Below are positions 1-9,500 of a stretch of 32,865 nucleotides of DNA, piece after piece. The position numbers and the translations under genes were made by a program. The DNA is from an uncultured Prochlorococcus sp. (GTDB lineage: Bacteria > Cyanobacteriota > Cyanobacteriia > PCC-6307 > Cyanobiaceae), in assembly GCA_902536775.1 (NCBI GenBank), contig CACAYX010000012.1:1-32865 (forward strand). Direction: 5' to 3'. Position 1 is the first letter of the stretch, and each line of letters begins with the position of its first letter. The notes under the pieces are model-generated. The model worked only from the letters and a program-made list of their open reading frames with translations, searched no databases and was not told the DNA's origin.

Positions 1-899
1 AGAGAAGAAGAACTCTAGAAGTTCTGAAGCTAAGGGGTACTGTACATATGAAGGGTGAATATCCATTCACTATGGGAATGGATGGAATAAGTGTGTTTGC
101 CCTAGGAGCAATGAGATTAACGCAGAGATCCTCAAATATTAGGATTAGCTCTGGAGTTAAAGATCTTGATGATATGTGTGGTGGAGGATATTTTCAAGAT
201 TCCATTATTCTCGCCACTGGAGCAACTGGTACGGGCAAAACAATGCTTGTATCAAAATTTGTTGAAGATGCTTATAACAATAATGAAAGAGCGATACTTT
301 TTGCATATGAAGAATCTAGGGCTCAATTGCTCAGGAATGCTACTAGCTGGGGTATAGATTTTGAAAAAATGGAAAGTGATGGATTATTAAAAATTATTTG
401 TGCATATCCTGAATCAACTGGTTTAGAGGATCACTTACAAATTATAAAAACGCAAATTAATCAATTTAAACCAAAAAGAATGGCAATTGATTCTCTCTCT
501 GCATTAGCCAGAGGTGTAAGTTTGAATGCATTTAGACAGTTTGTAATTGCTGTTACCGGTTATACAAAACAAGAGGAAATAGCCGGCTTTTTTACTAATA
601 CTGCGGAAGAATTTATGGGAAGCCATTCTATAACTGATTCTCATATCTCAACAATTACAGACACCATATTGTTGCTTCAATATGTAGAAATCAAAGGTGA
701 GATGGCACGAGCTTTAAATGTTTTTAAAATGCGGGGATCATGGCATGATAAGCGAATAAGAGAATTTATCATTACAAATAGTGGACCAGAAATAAGGGAT
801 TCTTTTTCTAATTTTGAACAAATATTTAGTGGTGCGCCTCATAGAGTTGTGCCTGATCAAAATGTTCAAAATGTCTTTAAAGGAATAGATAATAATTAG
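1..899 (+). CDS. kaiC: Circadian clock ATPase KaiC, C-terminal part (5' end outside window)
   Basis: KaiC is the autophosphorylating ATPase at the core of the cyanobacterial clock. The reading frame is open from base 3 and upstream residues RRRTLEVLKLRG match KaiC, so the ATG at 48 is internal and the gene begins to the left. The CII domain is complete. Counting from that ATG, the Walker A motif GATGTGKT is at residues 58-65, the paired catalytic glutamates are in YEES (87-90), and the phosphorylation sites equivalent to S431/T432 are S201 and T202 in HISTIT (bases 648-653). The C-terminal A-loop region is present. Prochlorococcus is known to have KaiB and KaiC but no KaiA; kaiB is expected just upstream and is not visible here. 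The stop codon overlaps that of the convergent nblS. Identification is very secure. Confidence 0.97.
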   Translation, partial: RRRTLEVLKLRGTVHMKGEYPFTMGMDGISVFALGAMRLTQRSSNIRISSGVKDLDDMCGGGYFQDSIILATGATGTGKTMLVSKFVEDAYNNNERAILFAYEESRAQLLRNATSWGIDFEKMESDGLLKIICAYPESTGLEDHLQIIKTQINQFKPKRMAIDSLSALARGVSLNAFRQFVIAVTGYTKQEEIAGFFTNTAEEFMGSHSITDSHISTITDTILLLQYVEIKGEMARALNVFKMRGSWHDKRIREFIITNSGPEIRDSFSNFEQIFSGAPHRVVPDQNVQNVFKGIDNN

Positions 900-2962
900 A
901 TAATTTCTTTAATTTCAGAACTTGGAAAAGAATCTGAATTATTAATAGCTTTTGTCAATAATTCATCTTTATCAGATTGTGCCAAGGCTAAATCAAACCA
1001 AAACGTTGTTCCTAATCCTAGTTCACTAGCCATACGAATTTCCCCACCGTGTTTTTCAATTATTCCTCGCACTATAGATAAACCCAAACCGGTTCCTTGC
1101 TCAGTATGAACAGAATTCTCTACTCTGTAAAAACGATCAAATATCTTTTCTTGATCAGCCTGAGATATTCCTGAGCCGGTATCAGCAATCTCAATTCTTA
1201 CTTTTGGAAGTGGGGAAACTAATTCACATTGAGGGGCTGCATCGTTTTTAATACTTGGAGGAAAAGCAGGACAGGAATCTGGCCAAGTATAAGCTCTTAT
1301 AATTAGGGTGCTGTTTTTTGGACTAAACTTCAATCCATTTCCTAGTAAATTATCAAAAACCTGCAAAAGTAAATCAAAATTCCCAAGAATTGGAGGAATA
1401 GTTTCCTCTATGTCATAAGCTAATGAAACATTTTTTTCTGAAGCATTAAGTCTATAATTTCTAAGAGTCTGTTCTATTGCTGGTTTTATATCCATTTGCT
1501 CTAGCTGAATAATTTTCCCAGACTCCAATCTAGATAAATCTAATACATCATTTACAAGTCTTGTTAACCTATCAGTCTCTGAATTAGCAATTCCTAGAAA
1601 TTCTATTTGTTCATCATCAGTAAGCTGATCTTTTAAATCATGTAAGGTCTCCACATAACTTTTGATATTGAAAAGTGGTGTCCTTAATTCATGCGATACA
1701 TTGCTTATGAATCTATTTTGTGCCGCGTTAAGTTCAACTTCTCTAGTTAAATCTTGTATTGTCACAGCGATTCCTTTTAATTCAACTTTATTTGTATCTA
1801 GGACTGATTGCAATACAATTCTTAAGGTTCTTGCTGGTTCTCCTAAACTGAATCTTAAATCGTCCTTCTCCTTTTTCCTATTTAAAATAGATTCTATATT
1901 TGTATGTAAGTCGTTTGATAAAATTTCGGGTATTTCATTTAAAAAATGTTTACCCTCTAGAAATCTTCCTTCCCAACGAAATAATCTCTTTGCTGTTGGA
2001 TTAGTAAGTACAATCTTGCCTTGTGAGTCAAGTAATATTGCACCATCGGCCATTGTAGCTATTAAAGATTGCTGCTTGATTTGTGCCGCTTTTAGTTCTT
2101 CTATATTAGCTTCATCATAATTTTCTAATTGTGTTGCCATTCGGTTAAATCCATTTAAGAGTTCCCCTAGATCACCTGTCATGGGCAAAGAAATTCTGGA
2201 TTTAAAATTTCCTCTTGAAATTTCTCTAACACCTCTTACTAATTCTCTGACTGGTCTTGTAATTGTCAGTGCATTAAATACAGCCCCAAGAATTACTAAA
2301 ACCCAAATAGAGATAAAAACTGCAATGGTTACTTCTCTAGTTAGGGCAGCACTCGCTAGTGCTTTTTTATTGGGGGTGACTCCCAAAGCTAAAGTTCCAA
2401 GATATTTGCCTTTCCACAACATTGGAACAAATACATCTGTTACTTGACCTTGAGGTGTCGCATGCTGCCTAACCAAAGGGAATTGTGGTCTCTTCTTCAA
2501 TTCTGAAGGTAGTTTTAATTTTCGGGTGAGCTGAAACTGACTGTCTGAGCTTGTTGGTGTTGCACTGATCGGTATCCCAAGTTGAACAATATCTTCAGCA
2601 TCAGTAAAGAATATATAACGCAGGTTTCGGCTTGATCTCCAAAATTTTTCAGCTACATTTGAAATTTCTTTTTTTTGGTTATTAGCGACTAATTCTGTAA
2701 CATTCCCAGATAACAATAAGCCAAGATCTCGAGCATATCTAGTATCATTCATACCTGCATCTCTTTGAATACTATTTAATGCAAAAAAAGTTATTCCTGT
2801 CATTAGGAGGCTTACGACAAGAGTTGCTATGGCCAATAACTTTGTTCTTAAACTGAACCCACTCCACCAGGCGAGAAGTCTATTAATCCAATAGTTAATA
2901 TTAATATCTTCATTATCAGAGATGTTATATTTTCTACTTTCTTGATTATTGGTATCCACCAT
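896..2962 (-). CDS. nblS: NblS/Hik33-type membrane sensor histidine kinase
   Basis: A 688-residue membrane sensor kinase, probably the NblS (DspA/Hik33) family that controls light- and stress-responsive genes through RpaB. Visible parts in order: transmembrane segment about 41-62, a periplasmic sensor region, a second transmembrane segment about 211-231, HAMP (about 232-285), a PAS-like domain (about 295-405), HisKA with H424 in the SHELRTP box, and the ATPase domain with N-box (about 534-547), DTGSG (594-598) and GTGLGLSI (623-630). The start at 2962 is supported by AAGGAG 10 bases upstream (complement of 2973-2978), lying inside the end of purD. It follows purD by 4 bases and is probably cotranscribed with it. 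The family is firm; NblS rather than another Hik is inferred from architecture and from its place beside kaiC. Confidence 0.9.
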   Translation of the reverse strand: MVDTNNQESRKYNISDNEDININYWINRLLAWWSGFSLRTKLLAIATLVVSLLMTGITFFALNSIQRDAGMNDTRYARDLGLLLSGNVTELVANNQKKEISNVAEKFWRSSRNLRYIFFTDAEDIVQLGIPISATPTSSDSQFQLTRKLKLPSELKKRPQFPLVRQHATPQGQVTDVFVPMLWKGKYLGTLALGVTPNKKALASAALTREVTIAVFISIWVLVILGAVFNALTITRPVRELVRGVREISRGNFKSRISLPMTGDLGELLNGFNRMATQLENYDEANIEELKAAQIKQQSLIATMADGAILLDSQGKIVLTNPTAKRLFRWEGRFLEGKHFLNEIPEILSNDLHTNIESILNRKKEKDDLRFSLGEPARTLRIVLQSVLDTNKVELKGIAVTIQDLTREVELNAAQNRFISNVSHELRTPLFNIKSYVETLHDLKDQLTDDEQIEFLGIANSETDRLTRLVNDVLDLSRLESGKIIQLEQMDIKPAIEQTLRNYRLNASEKNVSLAYDIEETIPPILGNFDLLLQVFDNLLGNGLKFSPKNSTLIIRAYTWPDSCPAFPPSIKNDAAPQCELVSPLPKVRIEIADTGSGISQADQEKIFDRFYRVENSVHTEQGTGLGLSIVRGIIEKHGGEIRMASELGLGTTFWFDLALAQSDKDELLTKAINNSDSFPSSEIKEII

Positions 2963-2966
2963 AAGT

Positions 2967-4298
2967 TTAATTCTCCTTAGAAAAGTTTTTTCTCACTTGA
3001 TGACCTATGTCATTTCTATAGAAAATGCCCTCAAAATGAATTTCTTTTAAATTTTTGTATGCTTTTTCAAAAACCGTATCAAAGTCTTTATCTTGACAGA
3101 CAATACTCAGGACTCTTCCTCCAGCAGTTAATAATTTCCCACTTTCACTAAAAGAAGTACCTGAGTCAAAAATTTGACAATCATTTGAATCAATCTTACC
3201 TATTTTTATTTGATAGCCAGTTTTATATTCGTGAGGATAACCTTTGGAGGTTGCTATTATACAACCACTAACTTTATTGGAAGTATTGATTTTTTCATCG
3301 CCAGTTAAACTTCCCATTGCGCATTTTTCTAAAAGAAATACAAAATTTTGATCCATCAAGGGCATTATTGTTTGGCATTCTGGATCCCCAAATCTGCAAT
3401 TATATTCTATAACCTTGGGCCCAGTTTTTGTGATCATTAACCCAAAATAAATTACGCCTCTATAGTCAATATTTCTCCTATTTAGCTCACTTATTGTAGG
3501 TTCAATTATCTCTTTGATGATTCTATCAAGGTGATCCTTTGTCAATAATGGGGTAGGAGAATAAGCCCCCATACCTCCTGTATTTGGACCTTTATCTTTT
3601 TCATTAAGTCGTTTGTGATCTTGGGCTGTTGGAAGTAATGTATATCTCTTTCCATCGCATAAAGCAAAAACTGAAACTTCTGGCCCTTGAATTTTTTCTT
3701 CTAGAACAACTACATTCCCAGAGTTACCAAATCTTCCATTAAAAATTGTCTCTGCGGCTTTAAAGCATTCATCTTTTGAATTAGGAATAAAAACACCTTT
3801 ACCTGAAGCTAGACCATCAGCTTTAACTACAAGTGGAATTGATGATGAATTAATAATTTTTTTGGCTTCTTCTAGAGAATTGACTTTCCAAAATTTTGCT
3901 GTTGGAATATTTGCTTCTTGCATAAATTCCTTCGCCCATGATTTGCTGAATTCTAGTTTTGCTCCATCTTTATTCGGACCAAATACTTTAAAATTTTTGT
4001 TCCGAAGAAAATCAGCTAATCCATCTGCAAGATGTATTTCTGGTCCAATAACGACTAAATCTATCTTAAAAAAATCAAGCTTTTCGATTAGTTCATTTTT
4101 ATTATTAATATCAATTTTTATTCTTTCACATTTATTTATTCTTTCTGAACCAGCGTTACCAGGTATTAAATAAACTTTTTTAACTAATTCATTTTTTTGA
4201 ATAGCCCAAGCCAAAGAGTTTTCTCTACCGCCATTTCCAATTATTAAAATACTTTCTAATCTAATGAGGTTAATTGAACTCGGTGAATGAATTACCAT
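2967..4298 (-). CDS. purD: Phosphoribosylamine-glycine ligase (GAR synthetase)
   Basis: PurD joins 5-phosphoribosylamine and glycine using ATP to form GAR, the second step of purine synthesis. The 443-residue protein starts with a short extension, then the N-terminal domain motif GNGGREN (21-27), followed by an ATP-grasp fold with VVKADGLASGKGV and the metal-binding region around VIEYNCRFGDPE. Length is near the family's usual 420-430. Most PurD proteins start only a few residues before the GxGGRE motif, so the first 14 or so residues may not all be translated; the ATG at 4298 is the only ATG there. A run of ten T (A on the coding strand) lies just upstream. It is divergent from purC and leads the purD-nblS unit. 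Confidence 0.95.
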   Translation of the reverse strand: MVIHSPSSINLIRLESILIIGNGGRENSLAWAIQKNELVKKVYLIPGNAGSERINKCERIKIDINNKNELIEKLDFFKIDLVVIGPEIHLADGLADFLRNKNFKVFGPNKDGAKLEFSKSWAKEFMQEANIPTAKFWKVNSLEEAKKIINSSSIPLVVKADGLASGKGVFIPNSKDECFKAAETIFNGRFGNSGNVVVLEEKIQGPEVSVFALCDGKRYTLLPTAQDHKRLNEKDKGPNTGGMGAYSPTPLLTKDHLDRIIKEIIEPTISELNRRNIDYRGVIYFGLMITKTGPKVIEYNCRFGDPECQTIMPLMDQNFVFLLEKCAMGSLTGDEKINTSNKVSGCIIATSKGYPHEYKTGYQIKIGKIDSNDCQIFDSGTSFSESGKLLTAGGRVLSIVCQDKDFDTVFEKAYKNLKEIHFEGIFYRNDIGHQVRKNFSKEN

Positions 4299-4432
4299 AT
4301 ATTTTTTTTTTAAGGTTATGAGGTTTCGATGAATAATCAGTTAAAATGAAAATAAAATCATTTGAATTTGATCTATAATAATTATGTTAATTATAAAAAG
4401 TACTTTAGTAATAATATTAAGGTTTTAAATTA
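4299..4432. promoter_or_regulatory. Divergent purD/purC promoter region
   Basis: This 134-bp AT-rich spacer must hold the promoters of both divergent purine genes. On the plus strand a perfect TATAAT at 4374-4379 sits 53 bases before the purC start; no good -35 box is seen at the right distance. On the minus strand TATAAT occurs as the complement of 4390-4395, 92 bases from purD. Because the region is so AT-rich, either match could be chance. No PurR-like operator is recognised. Confidence 0.4.
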
Positions 4433-5170
4433 ATGAATAATAAATATGAGTTGCTTTATGAAGGCAAAGCAAAAAAAGTATTTACTCATGATGATGCTAA
4501 TAAAGTAAAAATTGAATTTAAAGATGAAGCTACAGCATTTAATGCGTTGAAAAAAGAAAGATTTGAAGGTAAAGGCAAACTTAATTGCTTAATAAGTGCA
4601 AGAATCTTTGAGATCCTCATTAAGAAAAAAATTCCAACCCACTTTATTGAACTTGAAAATGAAAATACAATGATTGCAAAAAAAATAAAAGTCATTCCAT
4701 TAGAAATTGTTCTAAGAAATACTGCTTATGGTTCTTTGTGCAAACAAACTACTATTAAACCTGGAACTTTGTTATCAAAACCATTAATTGATATCTATCT
4801 TAAAAATGATGAACTTAATGATCCTCTTATTACAAAAGATAGAATTGAATTAATGAATATATTAAGCTCTCATGATTTAGAGTTAATAATAAATTTAACC
4901 TTAAAAATTAATGTAATCTTGAAAAGTTTTTTTAAAAATATTCAGCTTCAACTTGTAGATTTTAAATTGGAATTTGGTTATGATTTTAGAAATAATATTA
5001 TTCTCGGGGATGAAATAAGTCCTGATAATTGTAGATTTTGGGATCTAAATCAAAGAAATGATATAATTGTAAGCCTTGATAAAGATAGATTTAGAAATGA
5101 TTTAGGTGGGCTAATTGAAGCTTATAGTGAAATCCACCGAAGAATAAATGATTTTCTTAAACCTCATTAA
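4433..5170 (+). CDS. purC: SAICAR synthetase (phosphoribosylaminoimidazole-succinocarboxamide synthase)
   Basis: PurC condenses CAIR with aspartate using ATP to give SAICAR in purine synthesis. The 245-residue length fits the bacterial family. Visible signatures are the N-terminal YEGKAKKVF nucleotide-binding strand (8-16), the PLEIVLRN region, LVDFKLEFG, and the C-terminal GDEISPDNCRFWD signature. It is divergent from purD and followed after 36 bases by bamA on the same strand, so it may be the first gene of the outer-membrane run, although a separate bamA promoter is possible. Confidence 0.96.
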   Translation: MNNKYELLYEGKAKKVFTHDDANKVKIEFKDEATAFNALKKERFEGKGKLNCLISARIFEILIKKKIPTHFIELENENTMIAKKIKVIPLEIVLRNTAYGSLCKQTTIKPGTLLSKPLIDIYLKNDELNDPLITKDRIELMNILSSHDLELIINLTLKINVILKSFFKNIQLQLVDFKLEFGYDFRNNIILGDEISPDNCRFWDLNQRNDIIVSLDKDRFRNDLGGLIEAYSEIHRRINDFLKPH

Positions 5171-5206
5171 ATAAATAATGACTTTTTTATCTTAATCACA
5201 AATAAT

Positions 5207-7339
5207 ATGCAAAAACATTTTATTAAAATTGGAAAGGTTTTCATAAATGTTGCCTGTTCCCCCTTGATTTTGATATCAAATAATTCAGAATTGGCAGCTA
5301 AGTATTTACCAAATGACCTTGATCAATCAATAAAAACCATAGAAATAACAAATATTAATAATGGTTTATTTCGAGGGATTGATATTAAAAACGAGAATAA
5401 ATTTCTTCTTGCAGAAAATAATAATAATATTAGTGAACAACGAGTTCTTATCTCAGAAATAATTATAAAAGGTTGGGAAAATCATCCTGAGGGTAGAAAA
5501 CTTGAATTGGCTGCATATGATTCCATGAGCATAAAGCCTGGAAGTATTGTTGATAATAGAATTTTAAATCAAGACCTTAATGCAATATATGCTACTGGTT
5601 GGTTTTCAGGAGTTAAAATAAACCCCCAAGATGGGCCACTGGGTGTGAGGCTAATAGTAAATGTAGTGCCTAATCCAATCTTGAAGAAAGTTGAACTAAA
5701 ACCAATAAGTTCTATAGTCTCCAATGAATATATAGATGATATTTTTAAAAATTATTATGGGACAACTCTTAACCTAAAGGAATTTCAAAACAAGATAGAA
5801 GTAATAAAAGAACGTTATGAAAAAGATGGTTATTCTTTAGCTAGAATAAACAGCCCAGATCGAATCTCTGAAAACGGAGTAATAAGATTAAAAGTTTATG
5901 AGGGCATTATATCTGATGTAAAAATAAGATTCCCAAATTCTGATGGTGAATTTATTATTGATGGAAAACCTAGAAAAGGGAAAACAAAAGACTGGGTTGT
6001 AAAGAGAGAATTAAAAACACAACCTGGTTCAATATTTAATAGAAAAATTTTAGAAGCTGATATCGGTCGACTCTATAAAACATCATTATTTAATGATGTA
6101 AAGGTTTCTCTAAGTCCTGATAATTTAAATCCTGGTCAAGTCATAATTTTCTTAGATTTGAGTGAGCAAAGAACAGGATCATTAACAGGTGGACTAGGTT
6201 ACAGCACTAGTTCAGGAATCTTCGCCTCTGCAGGTTTGCAGGAAACAAATGCATTTGGAAGAGCATGGTCTACAAAATTAAACCTTAATTTTGGAGAATA
6301 CTCAACTACCTATAATTTTTCATTATCTGATCCATGGATTAAGGGAGATAAACACAAAACATCCTTTAGAACAAATGTTTTTCTTAGTAGAATTTATCCT
6401 CAAGAATTTAAAAGTGAAAGCAATGGGAGATTATACGCAGTAGATGATACTAGTACCTCAACCTCTGATACTTTGTCGTCAATAGTTTTAGAAAAAACAG
6501 GAGGTGGATTCTCTTTCTCAAGGCCATTAAATGGTGGAGATCCATTTAAGGTCTCTAAATGGAGAGTTCTTGCAGGAATGAACTTTAAGAAAGTAAAGAT
6601 GATTGATGGTGATGGAAACATAAAACCTTATGGTGATAAGACTCCAAAAACTGGAAATAGAGATGATATTATCTGTATTGGATTTACTCCAAATGATGGT
6701 TCATGCCCTGAAGAAAATACACTAGTGAGTATTATCGCGAGTACTTCTAGAAATAATTTGAACAGTTCCATCAACCCAACTGCAGGAAATAAATTTACCT
6801 TTGGTACTGAACAGTTTGTTTCAATGGGAAAAAATTCTCCAACTTTTAATAGAATGAGAGCATCATATTCTTATTTTATACCGACAAAACTTATCAATTT
6901 AACCAAAGCATGTAAATCTAGTAAAGGTACTAGTGAAGATTGTTCTCAAACTATTGGTTTTCAATTTAAGGCTGGAACTATTTTTGGGGAACTGCCTCCA
7001 TATGAATCATTTTGTATGGGAGGAACATCATCAGTTAGAGGGTGGGGATCTTGTGACTTAGCTGTAAGTAAAAGTTTTGTTGAAGGTACTGCAGAATATA
7101 GATTCCCTGTTTGGAGAATGATATCAGGAGCTTTATTTGTTGATGCAGGAAGTGATTTAGGATCTCAAAATGACGTTCCAGGAAAACCTGGCAAATTATT
7201 ACAGAAATCAGGTTCTGGTTATTCGCTTGGAGGAGGGGTTGGAGTAAAAACGCCAATTGGGCCATTAAGATTAGATGTCGCTAGTAAGGATCTAAGTGGA
7301 GATTGGAGATATACACTTGGAGTTGGATGGAAGTTTTAA
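5207..7339 (+). CDS. bamA: BamA/Omp85 outer-membrane assembly protein
   Basis: Omp85 proteins insert beta-barrel proteins into the outer membrane. The 710-residue product has a hydrophobic N-terminus (about 8-24) that may serve as an export signal, a low-complexity Asn-rich linker, then three POTRA domains (roughly 79-155, 156-235, 236-320), the number usual in cyanobacteria, and a C-terminal 16-stranded-barrel region (about 321-710). The conserved loop-6 motif reads VRGW (610-613), a variant of VRGF/Y, and the last residue is Phe as expected for a barrel C-terminus. lpxC begins immediately after the stop codon with no gap, linking barrel assembly to lipid A synthesis. It could also be called the cyanobacterial Omp85/Toc75 homologue. 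Confidence 0.95.
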   Translation: MQKHFIKIGKVFINVACSPLILISNNSELAAKYLPNDLDQSIKTIEITNINNGLFRGIDIKNENKFLLAENNNNISEQRVLISEIIIKGWENHPEGRKLELAAYDSMSIKPGSIVDNRILNQDLNAIYATGWFSGVKINPQDGPLGVRLIVNVVPNPILKKVELKPISSIVSNEYIDDIFKNYYGTTLNLKEFQNKIEVIKERYEKDGYSLARINSPDRISENGVIRLKVYEGIISDVKIRFPNSDGEFIIDGKPRKGKTKDWVVKRELKTQPGSIFNRKILEADIGRLYKTSLFNDVKVSLSPDNLNPGQVIIFLDLSEQRTGSLTGGLGYSTSSGIFASAGLQETNAFGRAWSTKLNLNFGEYSTTYNFSLSDPWIKGDKHKTSFRTNVFLSRIYPQEFKSESNGRLYAVDDTSTSTSDTLSSIVLEKTGGGFSFSRPLNGGDPFKVSKWRVLAGMNFKKVKMIDGDGNIKPYGDKTPKTGNRDDIICIGFTPNDGSCPEENTLVSIIASTSRNNLNSSINPTAGNKFTFGTEQFVSMGKNSPTFNRMRASYSYFIPTKLINLTKACKSSKGTSEDCSQTIGFQFKAGTIFGELPPYESFCMGGTSSVRGWGSCDLAVSKSFVEGTAEYRFPVWRMISGALFVDAGSDLGSQNDVPGKPGKLLQKSGSGYSLGGGVGVKTPIGPLRLDVASKDLSGDWRYTLGVGWKF

Positions 7340-8177
7340 GTGTTTTCTTGGCCCTCTAATTATGATTTCTGCTATACCTTGGCTGGTGCTATCTCCAGAG
7401 AAGGTATAGGCCTTCATAGTGGAGAAAAAACAAGAGTTAGAATTTCTCCTTATGAAAAAGAAGGATATTATGTCTCTTTCAGGGATAAACCTAGCGAGAT
7501 TTTTAAGCTAACTCAGGATTTAATTGGAAGTACTATGCTTTGTACGGCAGTTAAATTGGGAGGGCGAAATTTATATACTATTGAGCATCTACTATCATCA
7601 ATGGCTGGGTGTGGGTTAAGTTATATTCATATTGAGGTTGATGGGAAAGAGATTCCTCTTTTAGATGGATCAGCAATCCAGTGGGTTAAAGATTTTGAGG
7701 AAGTAGGGATAAAAAAGGCACCAAGACCAGATAATTTCTTTCAAGAGATTCATAAATCAATAATTTTTAATAAAGGAGGATCAGTAATAGCAGCTACCCC
7801 TTCTAAAAAAAACTACAATTATATCTACAATAAATTTTGCTTATAAAGCAATTGGAAATCAAACTTTTGTGATTGACTTAAATCCAAAAAGTTTTGTTGA
7901 AATGATTGCTCCTGCTAGAACATTTGGTTTTAAAGATCAATTTCAAGAGTTAAGTGAACTTGGATTAATAAAAGGCGGAAGTTTGAAAAATGCTCTTGTT
8001 TGTGACGGTGATAAATGGGTTAATCCACCATTAAGATTTGATAATGAACCAATAAGACATAAAATTTTAGACCTAATTGGGGACTTGGCCTTGGTAGGGT
8101 TACCTAAGGCTCAAATTTTAGTTTATAAAGGATCACATTCTTTAAATGCTTTGTTGGCCTCATCGCTAAAAAATTAA
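7340..8177 (+). pseudogene. lpxC: UDP-3-O-acyl-N-acetylglucosamine deacetylase, split by a one-base frameshift
   Basis: LpxC is the zinc deacetylase that makes the first committed step of lipid A synthesis. The first frame runs 7340-7846 (GTG start touching the bamA stop) and holds the catalytic pair E82-H83 in IEHLLSS. The second frame runs to 8177 and holds the other zinc ligands, His and Asp in RHKILDL, plus the active-site His in GSHSLN. The break is at A8, bases 7805-7812: with seven As the frame would read on as [18 protein letters not shown] and give a normal 278-residue LpxC. Neither half can be active alone. Both halves are otherwise well conserved, so this may be a sequencing or assembly error, a very recent mutation, or a gene rescued by slippage on the A tract. 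The identification is secure; the true state of the gene is not. Confidence 0.9.
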
Positions 8178-8194
8178 CTTTATCTTTTATTGTT

Positions 8195-8653
8195 TTGGAA
8201 AAGAAATTATCCAGTGAAAATAATCAATTGTCCTCTGAGCAGATACTAGGTTTGTTACCTCACAGATATCCTTTCGCTCTTCTGGACAAAGTCATAGAGC
8301 ATATTCCTGGGAAGAAAGCGGTTGCAATAAAAAATGTAACTATAAATGAGCCACAATTTCAGGGACATTTTCCTGAGAGACCCTTGATGCCTGGGGTTCT
8401 TATTGTTGAATCAATGGCTCAAGTTGGTGGAATAATAGTAACGCAAATGCCTGATCTCCCTAAAGGACTTTTCGTCTTTGCTGGAATAAATAATGTTAAA
8501 TTCAGAAAACCAGTTGTGCCAGGAGATCAATTGATAATTTCTTGTGAGTTATTGTCTATTAAAAGACAAAGATTTGGGAAGGTTAAAGGTGAGGCACACG
8601 TTGATGGGAATCTGGTTTGTGCTGGAGAATTAATGTTTTCATTAGTTGACTAG
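8195..8653 (+). CDS. fabZ: 3-hydroxyacyl-ACP dehydratase FabZ
   Basis: FabZ dehydrates beta-hydroxyacyl-ACP in fatty acid synthesis and competes with LpxA for the same hydroxyacyl-ACP. The 152-residue protein has the hot-dog signature LPHRYPF (21-27) and the catalytic His58 and Glu72 in [15 protein letters not shown]. No ATG is available before these motifs, so a TTG start at 8195 is used, 17 bases after lpxC; no Shine-Dalgarno sequence is evident. It sits between lpxC and lpxA, the widespread arrangement. Confidence 0.95.
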   Translation: MEKKLSSENNQLSSEQILGLLPHRYPFALLDKVIEHIPGKKAVAIKNVTINEPQFQGHFPERPLMPGVLIVESMAQVGGIIVTQMPDLPKGLFVFAGINNVKFRKPVVPGDQLIISCELLSIKRQRFGKVKGEAHVDGNLVCAGELMFSLVD

Positions 8654-8657
8654 GGAT

Positions 8658-9500
8658 ATGGATCATAAAAATACTGAATCAAACTCAAATTTTTGCGGAG
8701 TCAAAGTGCACCCAAATGCTTTTGTTCATCCAAGTGCCGAATTACATGATGGCGTTATTGTCTCTCAAGGAGCTATTATCGGTCCTGATGTGACTATCGG
8801 GAAAGGAACCGAAATAGGACCGAACGCTGTTATTTCAGGAAGAACCCAAATTGGTATTAACAACAAAGTTTTCCCAAGTGTTTTTATAGGTCTTGATCCC
8901 CAGGACCTTAAATATAAAGGGGCTCATACTGAAGTAATTATTGGAGATAATAATACTTTCAGAGAATGTGTAACTATTAATAAGGCAACTGATGAAGGAG
9001 AAAAAACAATTATTGGAAATAATAATTTGTTGATGGCATATACTCATATTGGCCATAATTGTGAACTTGGTAATAGGATAGTTTTATCAAATAGTGTTCA
9101 AGTTGCAGGCCATGTAAAAATTGAAGATAAAGCTATTATTGGTGGTTGTTTAGGTATTCATCAGTTTGTACATATTGGTTATTTAGCAATGATTGGAGGT
9201 ATGACTAGGGTAGATAGAGATGTACCTCCTTTTTGTTTAGCAGAAGGGCATCCAGGAAGATTGAGAGGTTTAAATAGAATTGGAATTAAAAGAAGTGGTT
9301 TAATGGAAAATAAAGATTTAGACTTAAAATTACTTCAAAGAACTTGGAATATTCTTTTTAAATCTAGTGATGCGATTTCAAATTCATTAGAAAAAGTATT
9401 GAAAGGAGAATTAGATATTTCATCTTCAAGATTATGTAGTTTTTTAAAAGAATCAATATCTAAAGAAAGACGAGGACCAATGCCTGTAGTGAATGTATGA
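8658..9500 (+). CDS. lpxA: Acyl-ACP:UDP-N-acetylglucosamine O-acyltransferase
   Basis: LpxA adds a 3-hydroxyacyl chain to UDP-GlcNAc, the first reaction of lipid A synthesis. The product is 280 residues with a left-handed beta-helix of hexapeptide repeats over about residues 17-200. The catalytic His is H133 in THIGHNCELGNR. I chose the ATG at 8658, 4 bases after fabZ stops; a TTG at 8646 in the same frame would overlap fabZ and add four residues. The C-terminal helical domain ends in an ATGA overlap with lpxB. Confidence 0.95.
   Translation: MDHKNTESNSNFCGVKVHPNAFVHPSAELHDGVIVSQGAIIGPDVTIGKGTEIGPNAVISGRTQIGINNKVFPSVFIGLDPQDLKYKGAHTEVIIGDNNTFRECVTINKATDEGEKTIIGNNNLLMAYTHIGHNCELGNRIVLSNSVQVAGHVKIEDKAIIGGCLGIHQFVHIGYLAMIGGMTRVDRDVPPFCLAEGHPGRLRGLNRIGIKRSGLMENKDLDLKLLQRTWNILFKSSDAISNSLEKVLKGELDISSSRLCSFLKESISKERRGPMPVVNV

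Noticed and set aside
1662-2120. 152-residue plus-strand frame inside nblS
   Set aside because: Antisense to the PAS/HisKA coding region of nblS; low-complexity Ser/Leu/Phe-rich product typical of a complement shadow.
7869-8177. Second half of lpxC as a separate small gene
   Set aside because: The sequence upstream in this frame continues the LpxC homology back to the A8 tract, and the fragment lacks half of the active site.
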